Positions 12,076 through 26,400 of a DNA stretch of 64,000 bases are shown in pieces (within the stretch, counting starts at the first letter, position 1; each line of letters begins with the position of its first letter). Under the pieces are notes generated by a model, which searched no databases, was not told where the DNA came from, and saw only the letters and a program-made list of their open reading frames with translations. The stretch lies in NCBI GenBank assembly GCA_003290165.1, contig QNQO01007616.1, positions 124,001 through 188,000 of the forward strand, written 5' to 3'. A program made the position numbers and the translations under genes. The DNA is from Berberis thunbergii (lineage: Eukaryota; Streptophyta; Magnoliopsida; Ranunculales; Berberidaceae).

Positions 12076-12646
12076 TTGAAGATCAAAAAACACAAAAACT
12101 AGGTGGGTTTTGATTGTTTTTCTAAGTTCAAAGCAAGGGACTGAATCAGAGATTTCACGGGTAGTTGTGATGCGTAAGGCTAACAGATCGCATTTAGTTC
12201 AGCCTCTTGTGTCAGAGACACATTTTCCCCATTTTGTACGTAGGAAGAGAGGGACCGGACATTTTTTCAAACATTTAGCAATATGGACCCACCCTTCATA
12301 AATATATTTCACATAAAAATATAAGATTTCTTTCATATCTCTTTTTAATCAAATTTAGGAAAAAAAAATTAATATAATGAATAAAATGAGTTGCCAATTT
12401 TTTTTTCTTTTAAAAAGTCTAGCAGATAAGGCTTGATTTTTTTTTTTTTATATCTTTTTCTTGATTTACTAAAGAATCCACTAGCAAGCAATTTCATAAG
12501 AAATGCCATTTTAGGATAATTTTCGGTGTACCATCAATAATTTTTTAATTAAAACAAAATACACACCATTTAGGTAAGAACTCGTAGCAAAATGAATTCA
12601 ATGCCAACAGTGTTTGAAAACAATTTCCTAATAGCTCATATGATTG
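12076..12646. promoter_or_regulatory. POLAR-like upstream region
   Basis: This is the sequence immediately upstream of the minus-strand ATG at 12075, and should hold the 5' leader and promoter. It is AT-rich with poly-T runs near 12398-12412 and 12438-12450. I could not pick a convincing TATA box or transcription start. Confidence 0.4.
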
Positions 12647-13047
12647 CATCTTAATGACAAAGGGTTATTGGATACTGGTTTATCAATAACTCTTTGTCAT
12701 TAAGATGGTAATGGGAATATATATGTTTGATATACTTTTAAAATGATAAGGTGGTAATGTAAAACTTATTTTCAAAAATACCTTCACTTGGTTAAAATGG
12801 GAGAGGGTGAGGAGGGTAAAAATAGTCATTAGGTAACTTTGACAATTACAATGGGAATGATAATGGCTATTCATAAGGAGGAGGTAGGAATGACCATTAC
12901 AACCAAATCTGTAATGGAGATTACCATTACAATGATTTTTTGTTTCACCAAACAAAAAAATGTAGTTGACCATTGTAATAGCCATTACATTATAATGATC
13001 AAAGGGGTAACCAAACATGCCCTAATAGTTATGGTTTATCAATAACT
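12647..13047. repeat. Hairpin and direct repeat around a decayed MITE-like segment
   Basis: A 24-bp stem (12647-12670 with 12684-12707, one mismatch) closes a 13-nt loop. The 16-bp sequence TGGTTTATCAATAACT occurs at 12676-12691 and again at 13032-13047. The sequence between contains inverted TAATGGCTATT / AATAGCCATTA motifs and ends with GGGTAACCAAACATGCCCT. That resembles the ends of plant MITEs that carry GTTTGGTTAC termini. The boundaries do not form one clean element. Confidence 0.45.
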
Positions 13048-14454
13048 GAGGTGGTGAGAAGGAACAATTTTGACTAGTACTCCAATAAGCAAAGCAAAAT
13101 TTTCGATTTTTTTTTTTTTCGTTTGATACTAGCCCGCTATATGTAGATACAAAGGCTGGGACCAACAGACTAGGCGCCCATATTGCAAGAATTGATGATC
13201 CGACCCTTGAGCAAGCATTGCAAAATACATTCTCAATGAAAATTAACTTTAAGAAAATTAATTTGCATTTGCAAAATATTTCAGTGGATCAACCAAAACC
13301 TGAAGTTAGATGTACCCGCTTATTTGTGGTTTTTGGACCTAATAACAGTTTTCCCTGGCCACACATGCCACTCCACCTTGCTTGAAATTTATTGAACACA
13401 AGCCATCACCTTGCTCAAGCCAGTAACTTTAAATCACAACATGAGGAATTTACACATATGTAATACAAAATTAAAGAAATTTCAAGGATTGTACCCTCAG
13501 ATCCACACAATTTAGACCAGTGACCATAGATCCATCATCCTCCAAATGCATATGCATGAGTCGTGAATATGAAGGCACACAATCTATTACCATTGATCAG
13601 CAAGACTGCAACAAAAGGCCGAATACACATTTGTATATATTTTTCCTGCCAACTTTATTTTATGCGACTAATACATTCACTACCAGTGTCTGCACTGCAT
13701 GCCAACTTTCTCATCGCCTTTGATACTAATATGCAAAACAATTGTTGCAAACTTGATGTGAATACCCTCCTGCCCTTCCAAGATATCATTATGTGCAGCA
13801 GAAACAAGCATGTTCCGTATCAGATCCCAACATAGAATGTTAATTGTATCGAAAAAGGAAATAGCAAGATGGTGATGAAACACAAAGTACTTGCAAAAAT
13901 GTGAATCTTTATATTTCAAGGCAGGTATAAATCCACCATATGTTATAGAGATAAGACAAATGCATATAAATGGGGTCACTATCAGACAATGTTTCAAGGC
14001 TTGCACCTTTAGCAGAGGGGTCCCTTTTTTTCCGCCTAAAAACATTTCATTCTCTATCGTAAAATTTACATGCAACCTGCAAATATTGAGGTTAATTGAA
14101 AGACAAGACCATTGCTGGCCATGATACAGAAGAATTGGTATTAGAGCCGAAAGTCTAAATCAGAAACAAATCAGGCACAAGCAAGGTGATCCTCACCAAT
14201 AAATAAAGCCAGATTATGTACTGGAAGCAGCTGACTTACTGCTGTGATAAGAATTCTCGCCATGGTTACTTGATCTTGCACCATGTTAGCCATGCTGAAA
14301 AGTTCCATTTGCACGTTCATTCGTATCTGCAGTCATGGGCAGCGACACCAGCAAATAACCAAAATCACCAAACGAGCATGGTCCATTTTCTCTTTCTTTG
14401 CCCCTCAATATTTCAAAGACTGCTGTTCAGCACTGTAAACCCATTCATGATCCT
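13048..14454. other. Intergenic DNA including SIZ1 3' flank
   Basis: No conserved coding block. The part near 14454 should be the SIZ1 3' untranslated region, since the SIZ1 stop codon is at 14457-14455. Its length cannot be read from the sequence. Confidence 0.45.
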
Positions 14455-17400
14455 CTAATCAGAGTCTGAATCTATAGATAAGTATAATCGTGGACGAACG
14501 GACCGAGGTTGGCGGGGATATGAGAAAGGGCCATCAGTGTTTTGTTTACTTGTAGCTGTCCTTTCAGGCCTATGATCATTCATACTAAGAAGCAATGACG
14601 CTGGGAAATAGAAATGAGACCAAAAAAAAAAACACGCAAACAAAAGAAGTCAGTCATGTTTTGCATCAAGGGTCTAGAGCAGTAAAACTCTTTCAATAGT
14701 GCTGTTAAGACTAATGCAAGGTCCAAAAGCCACTAATTATCAGGTGTCATAAGTCAGATTGTAAGAGTCGGATGCTAATTCGATGCTAATTCCTACCCCC
14801 GTTCCATAAATTAGTAGCATAGAAAAACAACTTTTGTCCATCCAACCTGACTAAAAATATCTAGCTGACAAATTTGTAATTATAGTACTATGGAAAAGAG
14901 ATAAACGCACCATTAGCTAAAGAATCCACGCTACCCTCCTTAGATGCAGGCTGGTGTCTTGAACTCGTGCCATTTGCTGCAGCTGACTCGCCATGATTAC
15001 CACTACTGCCACCTAGTCGAAGAGAAATCCAGTCCTCGGCACGTTCACCATTTGAATTGTCGGGATGGTCTCTCAAATCAACCTGTGGTGATGCACCAGA
15101 CGGACAAGAAGGAAGGAAAATTTGAAGAGAAGGATCATCCCCACCAAATGCCAAGGGATTATCAACTAACCCATTGTCAATGTTGGTACTGGAAGCACAC
15201 TTGGAATATGGTACTTGCACAGATCCTACTGTGGTGTTTGTAGGCAATGCATAACCATTTGTAGGTGCATGACTGGAAGTATGCTGCAAGTTCGCCAAGA
15301 CATCTGAAACGTCATCCTCTGTAAATAGTTGAAATCCTGACCCAACTTGAGTATCAGAAGGCCAGAGGGGCAAGCCCATCTCATCACTGTTATTATTGAA
15401 ACTGTTATGTACAGCTGGATCTTCAGGGTATGACTCAGGAAGCCCAGAAAGCGGAGCAGGGAAGATAATTTCACTAACATCAGCCCGATAAGTCCCGGCA
15501 CCGGCTTCAGGGGAAATTGTGAGTGGATTCTCATTTTCGTCATCAGAATCGCTGAGAATGATAATGTCTGCATTCCCGGCAAGTGCAGAAGGAACTGTGT
15601 GGGCAATGCCAAAAGCTGAGTTATAGTTGAGAGGAACTGAATCAAGCTCGTTGCCACTCTTGGCAGGTAAATCAAAACGCCCACTGCCATCTTGATTGAC
15701 ACTCGCATCTTCACCATCCCTGCAACTTCCAGTAGCACTGCTGCTCATAGGCATTATGTTATGGCTCTGGCTTGCCAACTTCTCTTCTATTCGATTTCCA
15801 GATGACAGACTATGCATTTCAGCTTTGCTGACTTCCCAAATACCGTTTCGGTTCTTTCTGATTCCTAGTTTCAGACCAGTATGACCTTCTGAGCCACCTT
15901 CCTGTTTAATCTGCTTTAAGGTTTCTATGTTTGGTTTCACGTCTACCCCTGCGGTGACACAAATAGAACCATCAGGAGAGTGCCACTGAGCAAGATCCAA
16001 ATGTTCGTTTTCATTCTTTACACGCCAAGCACCATCAGGCTTCACATCTATATCAGTTACATCTTCTTCACAATCCCGCATCTATCAAGTAATCCAAAAA
16101 GGAAAAGGTGAGAATTATATATGAAACCTTAAATGAAAGAATAAGAATAAGATATAACATATAAATTTCAAGTTTAGCGCAGAACTACCATAGTTGTGAT
16201 GCGATTGAAATATGGATCGATGATAACATGCTCCAATGAATAGTTCTTGAGGCAAATTGGGCATTGCCACTGCATGCAACAAAGAAAAGTTTTACAATAG
16301 CTAAAGCAAGGAATCAGAAGATAAAAGTGCAATATTTCCGAATTGCTTGCCTTCCTAGCTCGTTGGTTAATTTCCACAAATGCTTCAAGATCAAAACATC
16401 CCATGTGAGCACAAGGCTTGAACCTTCCAGCAATCCTGATTCTAGAGCCACTCAACTGGAATTCACATGCAATTACAAAAGTACAAATATTACTGATGAT
16501 TTTACCGCAATTGACAACCAGACAAAATCGAACTATGGTTCAAGAAAGGACAAAATAATCCAGAAACCACATTAACTTAAACTATGAACGACAGTTGAAA
16601 AGTGAGCAAGAAAGCTGCATGAGGGAATTATTATAACTAAAAATATGTGAGATAATACCAATACCAAACTCAGAACCAAAGGGCCTGGAGGGAAGGAAAG
16701 TAGCATATACGAAGATTAACTACTTCAGATGGAGAAAGTTGTTAACCAAGCATACTTCCAACGAGAAATACACATTCATTACTCCATAAGAAAATTTAAA
16801 AATAAAAGAATTTTATCTGCAGATCAGATGGTGTGTACCCTAAAGATTCCATGTGATTCTTCATTCCCCTTCTACAAAGGAGGCTTGGAATATCTTGACC
16901 AGTTGGAAAGTGATTCCATATACCATCAGTCGGAATCTATGGTTCAAGAGAAATAGCCCAAGCAATGTAAATTTCTAGGGAGTCATGGTTACACTTTGGC
17001 CTAGGGCTGCATGGAACTGGTCTTAAAATGGGCGCTGTTGAGTTTTATTGTACAGAACGTAGATCTAATGACATGGTCGTTTACTTTTTTCTTAAAAAGC
17101 AACAGCACCAATACAGGTCAACAAACTATGATGAAACTTTCACTATGGGAAAAATGGTCTGACAATTCATCATTTGCACGCCGAGTAATCTTCTTTTGCT
17201 AGAATTATTTTTCCTTCATGTACTCAAATTGAAGAGAAATTATCAGTACAACTTCCTTCATGTACTCAAATTGAAGATAAATTATCAGTGCAATTAACAG
17301 CCAGCGATTTATTTGTATTACCTAAGCAAAGGGAGAACCTCAAAAACATTGCTACTTACAGGGCAGCGCAGATTAACTGAAGTTGAATCTGCAACGACTT

Positions 17401-20400
17401 CCAAATCACTATCACTATCTGCATTATCTGTGGCATTTCCACCACCAGTGCAACGACGAACGCGTACCAGAGCATCTTCAAACAGCTCACCATCTATTTC
17501 CTTGGGAATCAAGTTGAGAACCTAAGCAAGCATTTATAGTTGAAAAGTAATTATCCATACTGTGAATGCAGAGGGAGAACACATAATCCAATATAACAGT
17601 ATGATATGCACACGTACTTCACCAAGCATCTAAATTAGAATCTAATAACTAATAGCACACTCGTATATTATTCAGTATTACAGTCAAGGAAGCAGAGACT
17701 CTTCAAAGACTTGCCGTATCCGTATCCGACACACGACACTTGCTCAACACGCATCCGATCAACGTGTCGGTAGGTGTCAAACACATGGTCAATATGGTCA
17801 ACGTGTCGGACACGCCTCCAATACACCGAAACTTAGTTAGGACAATCAAAACTTGAAAACCGACTTTGTTTTAATTTTTACTTTTAAATGATTGCAAATA
17901 ACCACGTAATATAATGTTTGTTAATCCATGAATGACTATTTCAATTGCGATTTAAGACTAATAGAGCAAAATACCACTAAATCATACCTCTATGCTTTTT
18001 CTTAATCTTTGCTTCTTTTTTTTTTTTTTTTTTTTTTTTTTGAAAGGCAAGCCGGTGTTTGATAGGATCCGTAACCTATCCCCCGAGGTGCCGCCTATAG
18101 GCCAACATCACCCCGAAAGAATATATGCCGCCGGAGGGTCTCGAAGCAAGGACCTGGGGATAAATCCCACAAGGCCTTAACCACTCGACCATAACTCCTT
18201 TGGTTTCTTCTCTCTTCTACTGTACTTCTTCTCTACTCTAATTTTTTTTCTTGCAACAGTGTCATTTTTTCAAGACACTTTATTAGATTATTATTTATAT
18301 TTATATGACTTATTAAAAAATAGTATGATGTGTTGACATATCTCTGAGTCCTAATTTTTTGAAAAATTGTCGAATCGACGTGTCGTATTAGTGTTTGATG
18401 CGCGTGTCCATATCTGTGCATCCTTGCTCACAATATTAATATAAATACACCAATCGGAACCTAATTGAGGAACAACCACCTTATGGTCTATTATTGGTTT
18501 GTGACGACTCTGCAACAACTCTTGCGACTCTTGAAGCGGAGGTCAGTGCCTCATCCCACTTCACGTCCCAAACAAGATAACATGAGATCAAGGATTGTGA
18601 TTTTTTTTTTTTTTTGAATTATTTTGGGTCCCTTGATTTTAAGAAATATTTCGTGAAATATTGGTTTTATGTAAAAAAAAACATAACTTCTACTATAATT
18701 CAAATTTAACTATATAAGTTATGCATTTACAACTCTTAAATACTAAATAAAAATCTCACATGACTTATAGAGTCATACAAACTACATATTACACTAGAAT
18801 CAATCACATAACAAACTTTGATGTATTGCAGTTTAAACTATACAAAGATCGAAATATTGATTTTGTTTCTTCTTGAGAAAAATTAAATATTTCGAATTTC
18901 GAAAGATATTTCATGGAATTTAACATATTTCGAGAAATCACATTCGTTGGATATCACCAGATTGTTGTGTTAGCAAACTCAACGTACTTAAATGAATATG
19001 ACCAAGAATAGAAGAAATAAAAGATTGACAATTCAATAATTAACTTATTTTGCATAGTTACAATAATCCAAACGAAATAATTATTGCTTACACCAGTATG
19101 ATCGGCCAAAAGCCTGAAATAATAAGTAACTAACAAAGTAGACAGTAATTGCTATTGCCATTGGGAAATGACAAAAAAGGCCACTACACCATGGAGGCAC
19201 ACTACGCAAAGTTTAAGTGGTTAATGCACTAAATCAAACCTTTGTCATTTGCGTGTTTTGTTTCTGAACAGGAAGGGTGTAGTAGTGTTCCTTACAGTCC
19301 TCACTGCTTCCATGGAGCTTGCTCTTTGCAATCTCCTTTAGCAATGGGGATTTTCTCATGCGTGCTAAAATGAATACATAAAAAAGGGAACAATAAAAGC
19401 ACAAAGAACTAAGTTCTGAGTTTGCTTTTATTTTCCCATCTGATTGTTACTATTGTTGGAAGAACAAGGAACATCATGGCATACAGGAGCAGGCCAGAGA
19501 TTAGAGCCCTAAGGGTGTTCATCTATCATGTGTTCTCTTGTTTTCTACCTACTTCTCTCATGTGTTGTAGTTCATCCCTTGAAAGCCTTCTCCATAGTCC
19601 CTCAAAACCAAAAACTGTAACAGTACGGATATGGTAAATTTTAACAAATGTGCACATGGTTAGGTGGGCTGCAAAGCCTCCGCTACAACACTTGTGCTGG
19701 GTAGGTTTCATGTTCTGAGATGTATAAGAGTGGCTTGCAAGGAAAATTGTGGGCGACCTAAGTAGACTAAGAAAGAGGATCATCACTCATTAAGGAATTT
19801 ACTTTGGGATAGGTGTGAAGAGGGTAGTCACATGAGCATTAGGAAGGAAGAATCAACATTTTCATCTTTGCCAATATGATTAAAAAGATTGAACATTTAG
19901 ATTTTATTTGGAGACAAATTGGAGGGATATCAAAGTTCATTGACAAGGTAGGAGCATGGCAATGACAATAGGAAGTGCATGATGCAGTGACGAGATGGTC
20001 ACATAGAATCAGTGCACCAGTATTTGCAGCCCTTCAAAATATTCACATTGATGCATGATAAGATTGGCAAATATCACTTCAAGGAAACTCCCCTCATATT
20101 CGTAGAAAGATGTTGTGTGATAAAATATCAAGTTTTGACAAACATAGAACACTTCAAGACTATGTTCACATGAAAAAAATTAATTAAAATTAATAATAAG
20201 TAAATAAAATTAATGTACCTGTTGAACTGTCCGCCGCATTACAATTCTAACACCCAAACAGAAAGTGCGAGCATCACATCCTGATAACACTATCTTGTTA
20301 ACCCCCTCTCTGGTACATGTTGTGATCTGACAAATAAAGATTAGCAAAGATTTAAAAGGTGTATGATGAATAAAATATAAAAAATCCCATGAGCGTTTTA

Positions 20401-23400
20401 CATAATTTCAAGGGGGTGAATTAAGTTTGTAGTAGAGAATAATCATGAAACACTTAGTAAGAGGTGGACTAGAATAATCATAGTGACTCCTTATGCTGAT
20501 AGAGATTCAGAGAATAATTGAAGTGATGGGAAGATTTTTGGGTAAAGAGAGATGCTTACATCAAGACGAGATAGTGCAAAGTACTTTATTTTATTTTATT
20601 TATTATTATTATTTAGCCTTTTGAAACCCACAAAAGAGATACTAAATCGAGTCAGGATAGTGAAAAGTACTTTATTTTATTTATTATTATTACTGCTAGG
20701 AGACGGCCTAGAAATGTATGAGATTAATCAGAATTTAATTTTATTTATTCATGTAAGTGAACAATTTTTCTACCTTCACAAAGATATTGTTAATTACTAC
20801 CAAGTCATTGTTAGTTAATGTAAGATTATACAACCTGACCCCGTAGCGTTGGTGAGAATGCATAAATACAAACAAACAAGTGGAGCATTTTCTATTTTAT
20901 TATTTGTACACTTGGTGTTGGAGAGAATGCATTTCATAAGATTGTTTATTTTCTATATTGCTTCTGTATTTTTGTGATTCCTCTTGGTACAAGCTCATCG
21001 TTGACAACGATAACTAACAGTATAATGTAAAGAATTCCACAAAAGGCAAATAAACTCACTGTTGGACCATCGTCACGACCATTAGCACCTAACACCTGCG
21101 ACCCAGGCCTATTAGTAGTCCGAACTGGCACACCTGCTTGGGAGCTTAACACATTAGACAGAAAGAGGAAGAGGGTACATGAATCAAGCACAATAAGTAA
21201 TTCAGACAGAAAATCAAAATGGAGAGCACAAGTCCACCTTAAAAAGGCGAAGCTTCTTTACTAACAACCTTTTGGTTGATGGAGGTACAATTTCTTAAAA
21301 ATGGTTCAACATAATTGATCTAGAAGGGAAAGATACAAAACAAAAGGCTGGCTAAATGATAAGTTTTGGCTGTCTTACAATTGGGAGAAGTGCTATAGTA
21401 TAGATATCTATAAATCATTTATGATAAATGAGTGTGAAACGAGCATAAAGTCGAGAAACTTTGAACTCACATAAAATATGAATTCCCAACCCCACTCCAC
21501 ACACACACCCACCAAAAAAAAAAACATAAAGTTAACTTAAAATCAGTAACCAAAATACCATTGACTTGCAACTCAGCATACTGTGGCCACTGCATTCTGA
21601 AAGGTACTTTATCATTGAGAAGGATGCACCATGCCTGAATCAAAATGTATGATGTTGATAATCATAACAAGAAAACTTCATGGATATGCAAAAACGAAAA
21701 GGAAATGTCAAATTATTAGCGATAGACAGAGGATACCAACCTGAACATCATGCTCCGTTGTTTGTAATAAGTCTCTATCAGCCCTTGTTAATTTGAAGGT
21801 TTGATCCAGAGTCTGCACTGGATTTGCCCTGAATATATTACAAATTTGCAGCAACATTTGTCAGCAAAAAGAGGCATTGAAGAGAAGTTTATATATAACA
21901 TAATAAACAATGCAAGGAAAGATTTGGAATACATGTACGAGTCGGGGAAATATCCACGTTTCCAGGAAGAGTATCAATTACATTAAAAGTTCCTAGATTG
22001 TAATAATAATAATAATACATAATAACATAAAGCTAAGTCAGTTTCCATCACAACAACTATAGATACTGTCTTAGAACCAAAAAAATGTCATTAGTACATC
22101 AATTATTTCTAATTAAGCTCTAAAATTTCAAATACAAGTAGAAGAATCTTAACAACAAAGCATTAGAAATTTGGTAAACTTAATTTGGGTAAAGATTATC
22201 AGTTAGCTAACAGGTTTAGCTAAAAGGCTACAACGTGTTACGTTGAAATAGTCACAATCCAATGGTCAGTTCCACCTCCACCACTGGTGGATGTCTCCCA
22301 CAACACCCCCCCCCCCCCCCCCCCCGCGCGAATTCCTTCTCCCCCACTCCTACAATTCTCTATATGCATTAATTACCAATTTTCAAATCCTATCCCCATA
22401 GTTGCATATATGTTTTTAATCTTCACCAGGTGTCTTTGATAAATCGATACTCTTCCACTTCAAGCTCAAATTTCTACTCTTCTCGACCCTATAACTATTT
22501 TTTGAATGGATCCACTAAGCCAGCAAGAGGACCACCTCCCCCCCACGTTCCTAAATTGGTTGAGAAGTGCTTGTGCTGAGAACCAGAGATTTCAACGAGA
22601 GCATTGCAGATTTATCATCCCATTCCCATAAATCTAGCCGGCTCTGTGGGTTGATTCGATTCAACAATCCAACATACAACTAAAGCACCTCTGCTGTGCA
22701 ATGCCAGTTTCCAAGCACTGCAATGCTCAAATATATCACGAAGCTTGCTACTGTTGCTTGTTTACGTGGTTGAACATCATAGAAAACTGCTCTTTAAGTG
22801 GTTGCAAAAGATCATAGAAAACTTATACTCTTCCTTGTTTCTTTGAGTTAATGACTGTACGTATAAAGAAAACGCACAAATGATTGATAATAATAATAAA
22901 TCTTGAAAAGGGGCAAATGTTAGTTGCTCCGTCAATCATTACTTCATAAGGAAGCTCCTACACAGCGAAACCAAAGTAAAGAGGCGAATAAATGCAACTT
23001 TATCAAGTCACTGAATAACATAAGGGCACAATGATTTCAGCCATCACCAGTGAGAGAAATGAATGTACCATACGGAAAATACGGTACTCACCCATCTGTT
23101 GGAATATTAGAAGCCATCAATTTCACAGACCGTAGAGGATGTGCCAAAGTCACCCAAAAACTGATCAGTGCAAATACAATTAGTACATACAAAAATAAAA
23201 ATCAAGATATCATCAAAGAAAATGAAATTTTGCTCCAAAAAATAACACAATATGAAAAACTCAAATGAAAATGTAGATAGGCATTACACACCGGCTAGCT
23301 AGTAGAATCTGCTTAAACAGGGGATTCTCTTTCTTAAGTGTTTGGAGGAAAAGTGTCCGTTAGAGGTCAAAAAATAATATTCAAAATGTTGATATATGGC

Positions 23401-26400
23401 TAACAGAAAGTGATAATTTCAGCAATATTTCTAATTAAGCTAGTTTAGAAAAATTGTTACAAACTATAGCCTAAAAACTCATTGAAATATAATTTGATTG
23501 TTTAAAAATACTGCAAATGAATGTACGAGGTAGAATAAGATATCATCACTAAAAGTGTTTGAGAGAAAGGACTTTCAGAACCAAATCAATACCAATACCA
23601 GAGAGACTGGGAGATAAACAGAAGCATTTGTGCAAATTATTGAATAGAAACCTTAAGATAACACCAAAAGGAGAGGTTATCAATTCCAATGATGAATGAT
23701 CTTATAAAAAAACCAAAATGATATTGACAATCACAGCTTAGACCTGTCAAAAGAACTATGTTGTTTAAACAAGTGAAAATAGAACTAAACAAAAGTGACT
23801 AAAGTTGTAGAAGCCAACAATTAGAACGTACGGGTCGGCGCGACTGATTCGGCAAACTTCACAATAAAATTGAGGTGGGACAGGTGGAACTTGCGAAAAA
23901 CCTTCCAGAGGCTTCTCCGGAATAATAACACAAGCCATATGTTGCCATACACGACACCGTCTATCTTCACACTGAAAACAACAAATAAACATCAAAACAA
24001 AAACTAAACATATTCAGCATGAATACCATGGGAGGAACTCCCTACACAAATGTTGAGATGATAAACATGTACCAATGAAGTGTTGAACAAAGATGATCCA
24101 AATGTCTTAAAAGATGACAAATACTGATGAAACACGAAATCAAGCAAACAAAAAAAACTGATCGATTTGAAATATATATCTATCAGGTTTCCGGTGCATT
24201 AAGTTTTTACATCCCCCTAGGACTTTCAAAATAAGTTTATCTTTTGTGATCTCCTTAATGTTTGTATCGATCAAACAAAAAACTGATCTATTCTGAAATT
24301 TGTAATCACAATCAAATATGGTTCTGGAAATTGAACGGACGTAAAATTTTCTCTATTTCTCTAAAAAAAGGGATGAGAATGATGCATGGAACAACAAGAC
24401 CATCCACAAAAAGATTGGTTTTACCTTTATCATGGACTCCGTTGGCAACATACTTCCACAGGGACAGCGAACTTTCATATCCAGTTGAACTGAATCGTCA
24501 ACTTCCTCTTTAAATTTCATATTTTTTAACTCTGGGCCACTGTGGCCGCTCTGCCCCATTGATGCCAAATCATTAGCCCCAGGAATCTGCATTTTTCTGG
24601 CAAAATGGCTTGTTGAGCATCCAATGGAAAACAAATGAAAGATGTAACATTACAGTGATTATACCTTTATTTTACTTTTAGATGAGTTCAAAAGTTTATT
24701 CAACTAAGAATACAAAGCCCATAGGCCCTCAATTACAAGAAGAAATTACACAATAAGACTTGCATAATTAATGAAAAAATCTTAGAATTGAACCACTTGG
24801 AAGCTAAAATGTTTTAGCACATACACCAAGGTGAAAATACTAGGAAAGGAGCAGTATCATTCGAAGAAAGCAAAACAATTTAACAATCTACATCAAGAAA
24901 GAATGACTGAGAATGATTCTTCAATCTCACCGAATGAACAAAATGTACAAACTCTGATTCAAGAGTCAAAGATGCATCAATTAACTTGTTGCATTGATTA
25001 ATACATGAAAATGAAAGAGAGAGAATCACCTGTAAGTATCATCAATTATTTTGGCTATGCCTTCCTTCCCAAGAGAATTCTTCTTTGCCCAACCATGGGT
25101 TTTAGATGCTAAAATAATGGTCAAAAGCAATAGTTACTTTAAAAATCCAAACCAAATATAGATTGTGAAAATAATAGGTGTCTTTTTTTTTAATATCCTC
25201 TCCTTAAAAAAAAGTATCATATCTTTATGAAAATGGTTAATCGTACAAAGTGTTGTAAATATTTTTTCCATATAACTTAAACTGAGTGGATGTCAAATAT
25301 CTTTTCAAAAAAAATAAAAGGCATACAATTTTATTTAGTCACCAAACTTCTGAATGTTGCATATACTGTACTACCTAACATTTTGTGCGGAACTGAGGAA
25401 ATCTAAGAGTGCCCCATACCTTGTCTTCTTTTAAATCTCTGCATCTATAATGCCATCATGCATGATTTTATTATTTTTTCAGTTGAAAATAATTGGAGTT
25501 ATATACTTTTGCTGATGGAAACAATGATATCTTAACATGTGTCAGCTCAGCACAGTAGTCACAAGGAAGACCAGGAGAGATTTATATGCCTACTCGCTCT
25601 TATATTATGATATCACATTTATTATTTTATGATAAGATTTTCAATTCTTCTGGGGAAAAAAGAAGTGGCGTGCCTAAATGCTGAGCACATACAGATTCTC
25701 TAAAAACGTAAAGACCTTGGAATGATCATCTGAACTTTTACATACCTTGTTCATCAGAAAGCACAGCTAATATTCTGTCCACGAGGTCCTGTAGATGAAA
25801 TGTGCATGTATTAAGTAGCAAATATAAAATAGACAAGAATCTGAATAAACACAGGCTAGAGATAAAGGACTAATATTCATGCCTATAAGTACTTTCATCT
25901 TTACAAACTTTGAAACTAAATCTTATAGAAGAGCCCACATGGCTACAGCTGCACAATGACTGCCTGACCCCATATATTTACCTGCTTCTTTCCTTGCTTT
26001 GCAAGACTTAATTGACTTAGGACATCTTTAAGCTCTTTTATTCGGAAGTACGCCAACTTATCCTGCAGTAAAACATGCATCATCAGCAACAACTATCATA
26101 AACCGTGTAGCACGTGGTGATGCCTCAAGCCCTTAACCTCAGATGGCGATGCTGAGGTTAAATTTGTTCTCTTTGTTTTAAGAAAGGGCAAAAAAAATCA
26201 TTACACCGCAAGAAAAAAAAATTCAATAAAGGAGAGCCTAAAGAGGATTTGGATTATAACTTCAAAATAAATAGATAAAAGAAATTTTTATTCAACTAAG
26301 AAAACCTAACAAACCCAAAACAATAACAAGAAGTTAACAAGCCCTTGTAACCTGATCCCAAGCTATGTAGATAGATCATTAATCGGACCTCAATCAGTTC

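Noticed and set aside
14944..15884. Open frames on both strands inside 14944-15884 other than the SIZ1 frame
   Set aside because: They are shadows of the large SIZ1 exon, which gives a continuous conserved protein.
22300..22326. Poly-C tracts at 22305-22325, 27759-27776, 2034-2048 and 51929-51938 as functional elements
   Set aside because: Homopolymer runs without consistent context; they are also prone to sequencing error.
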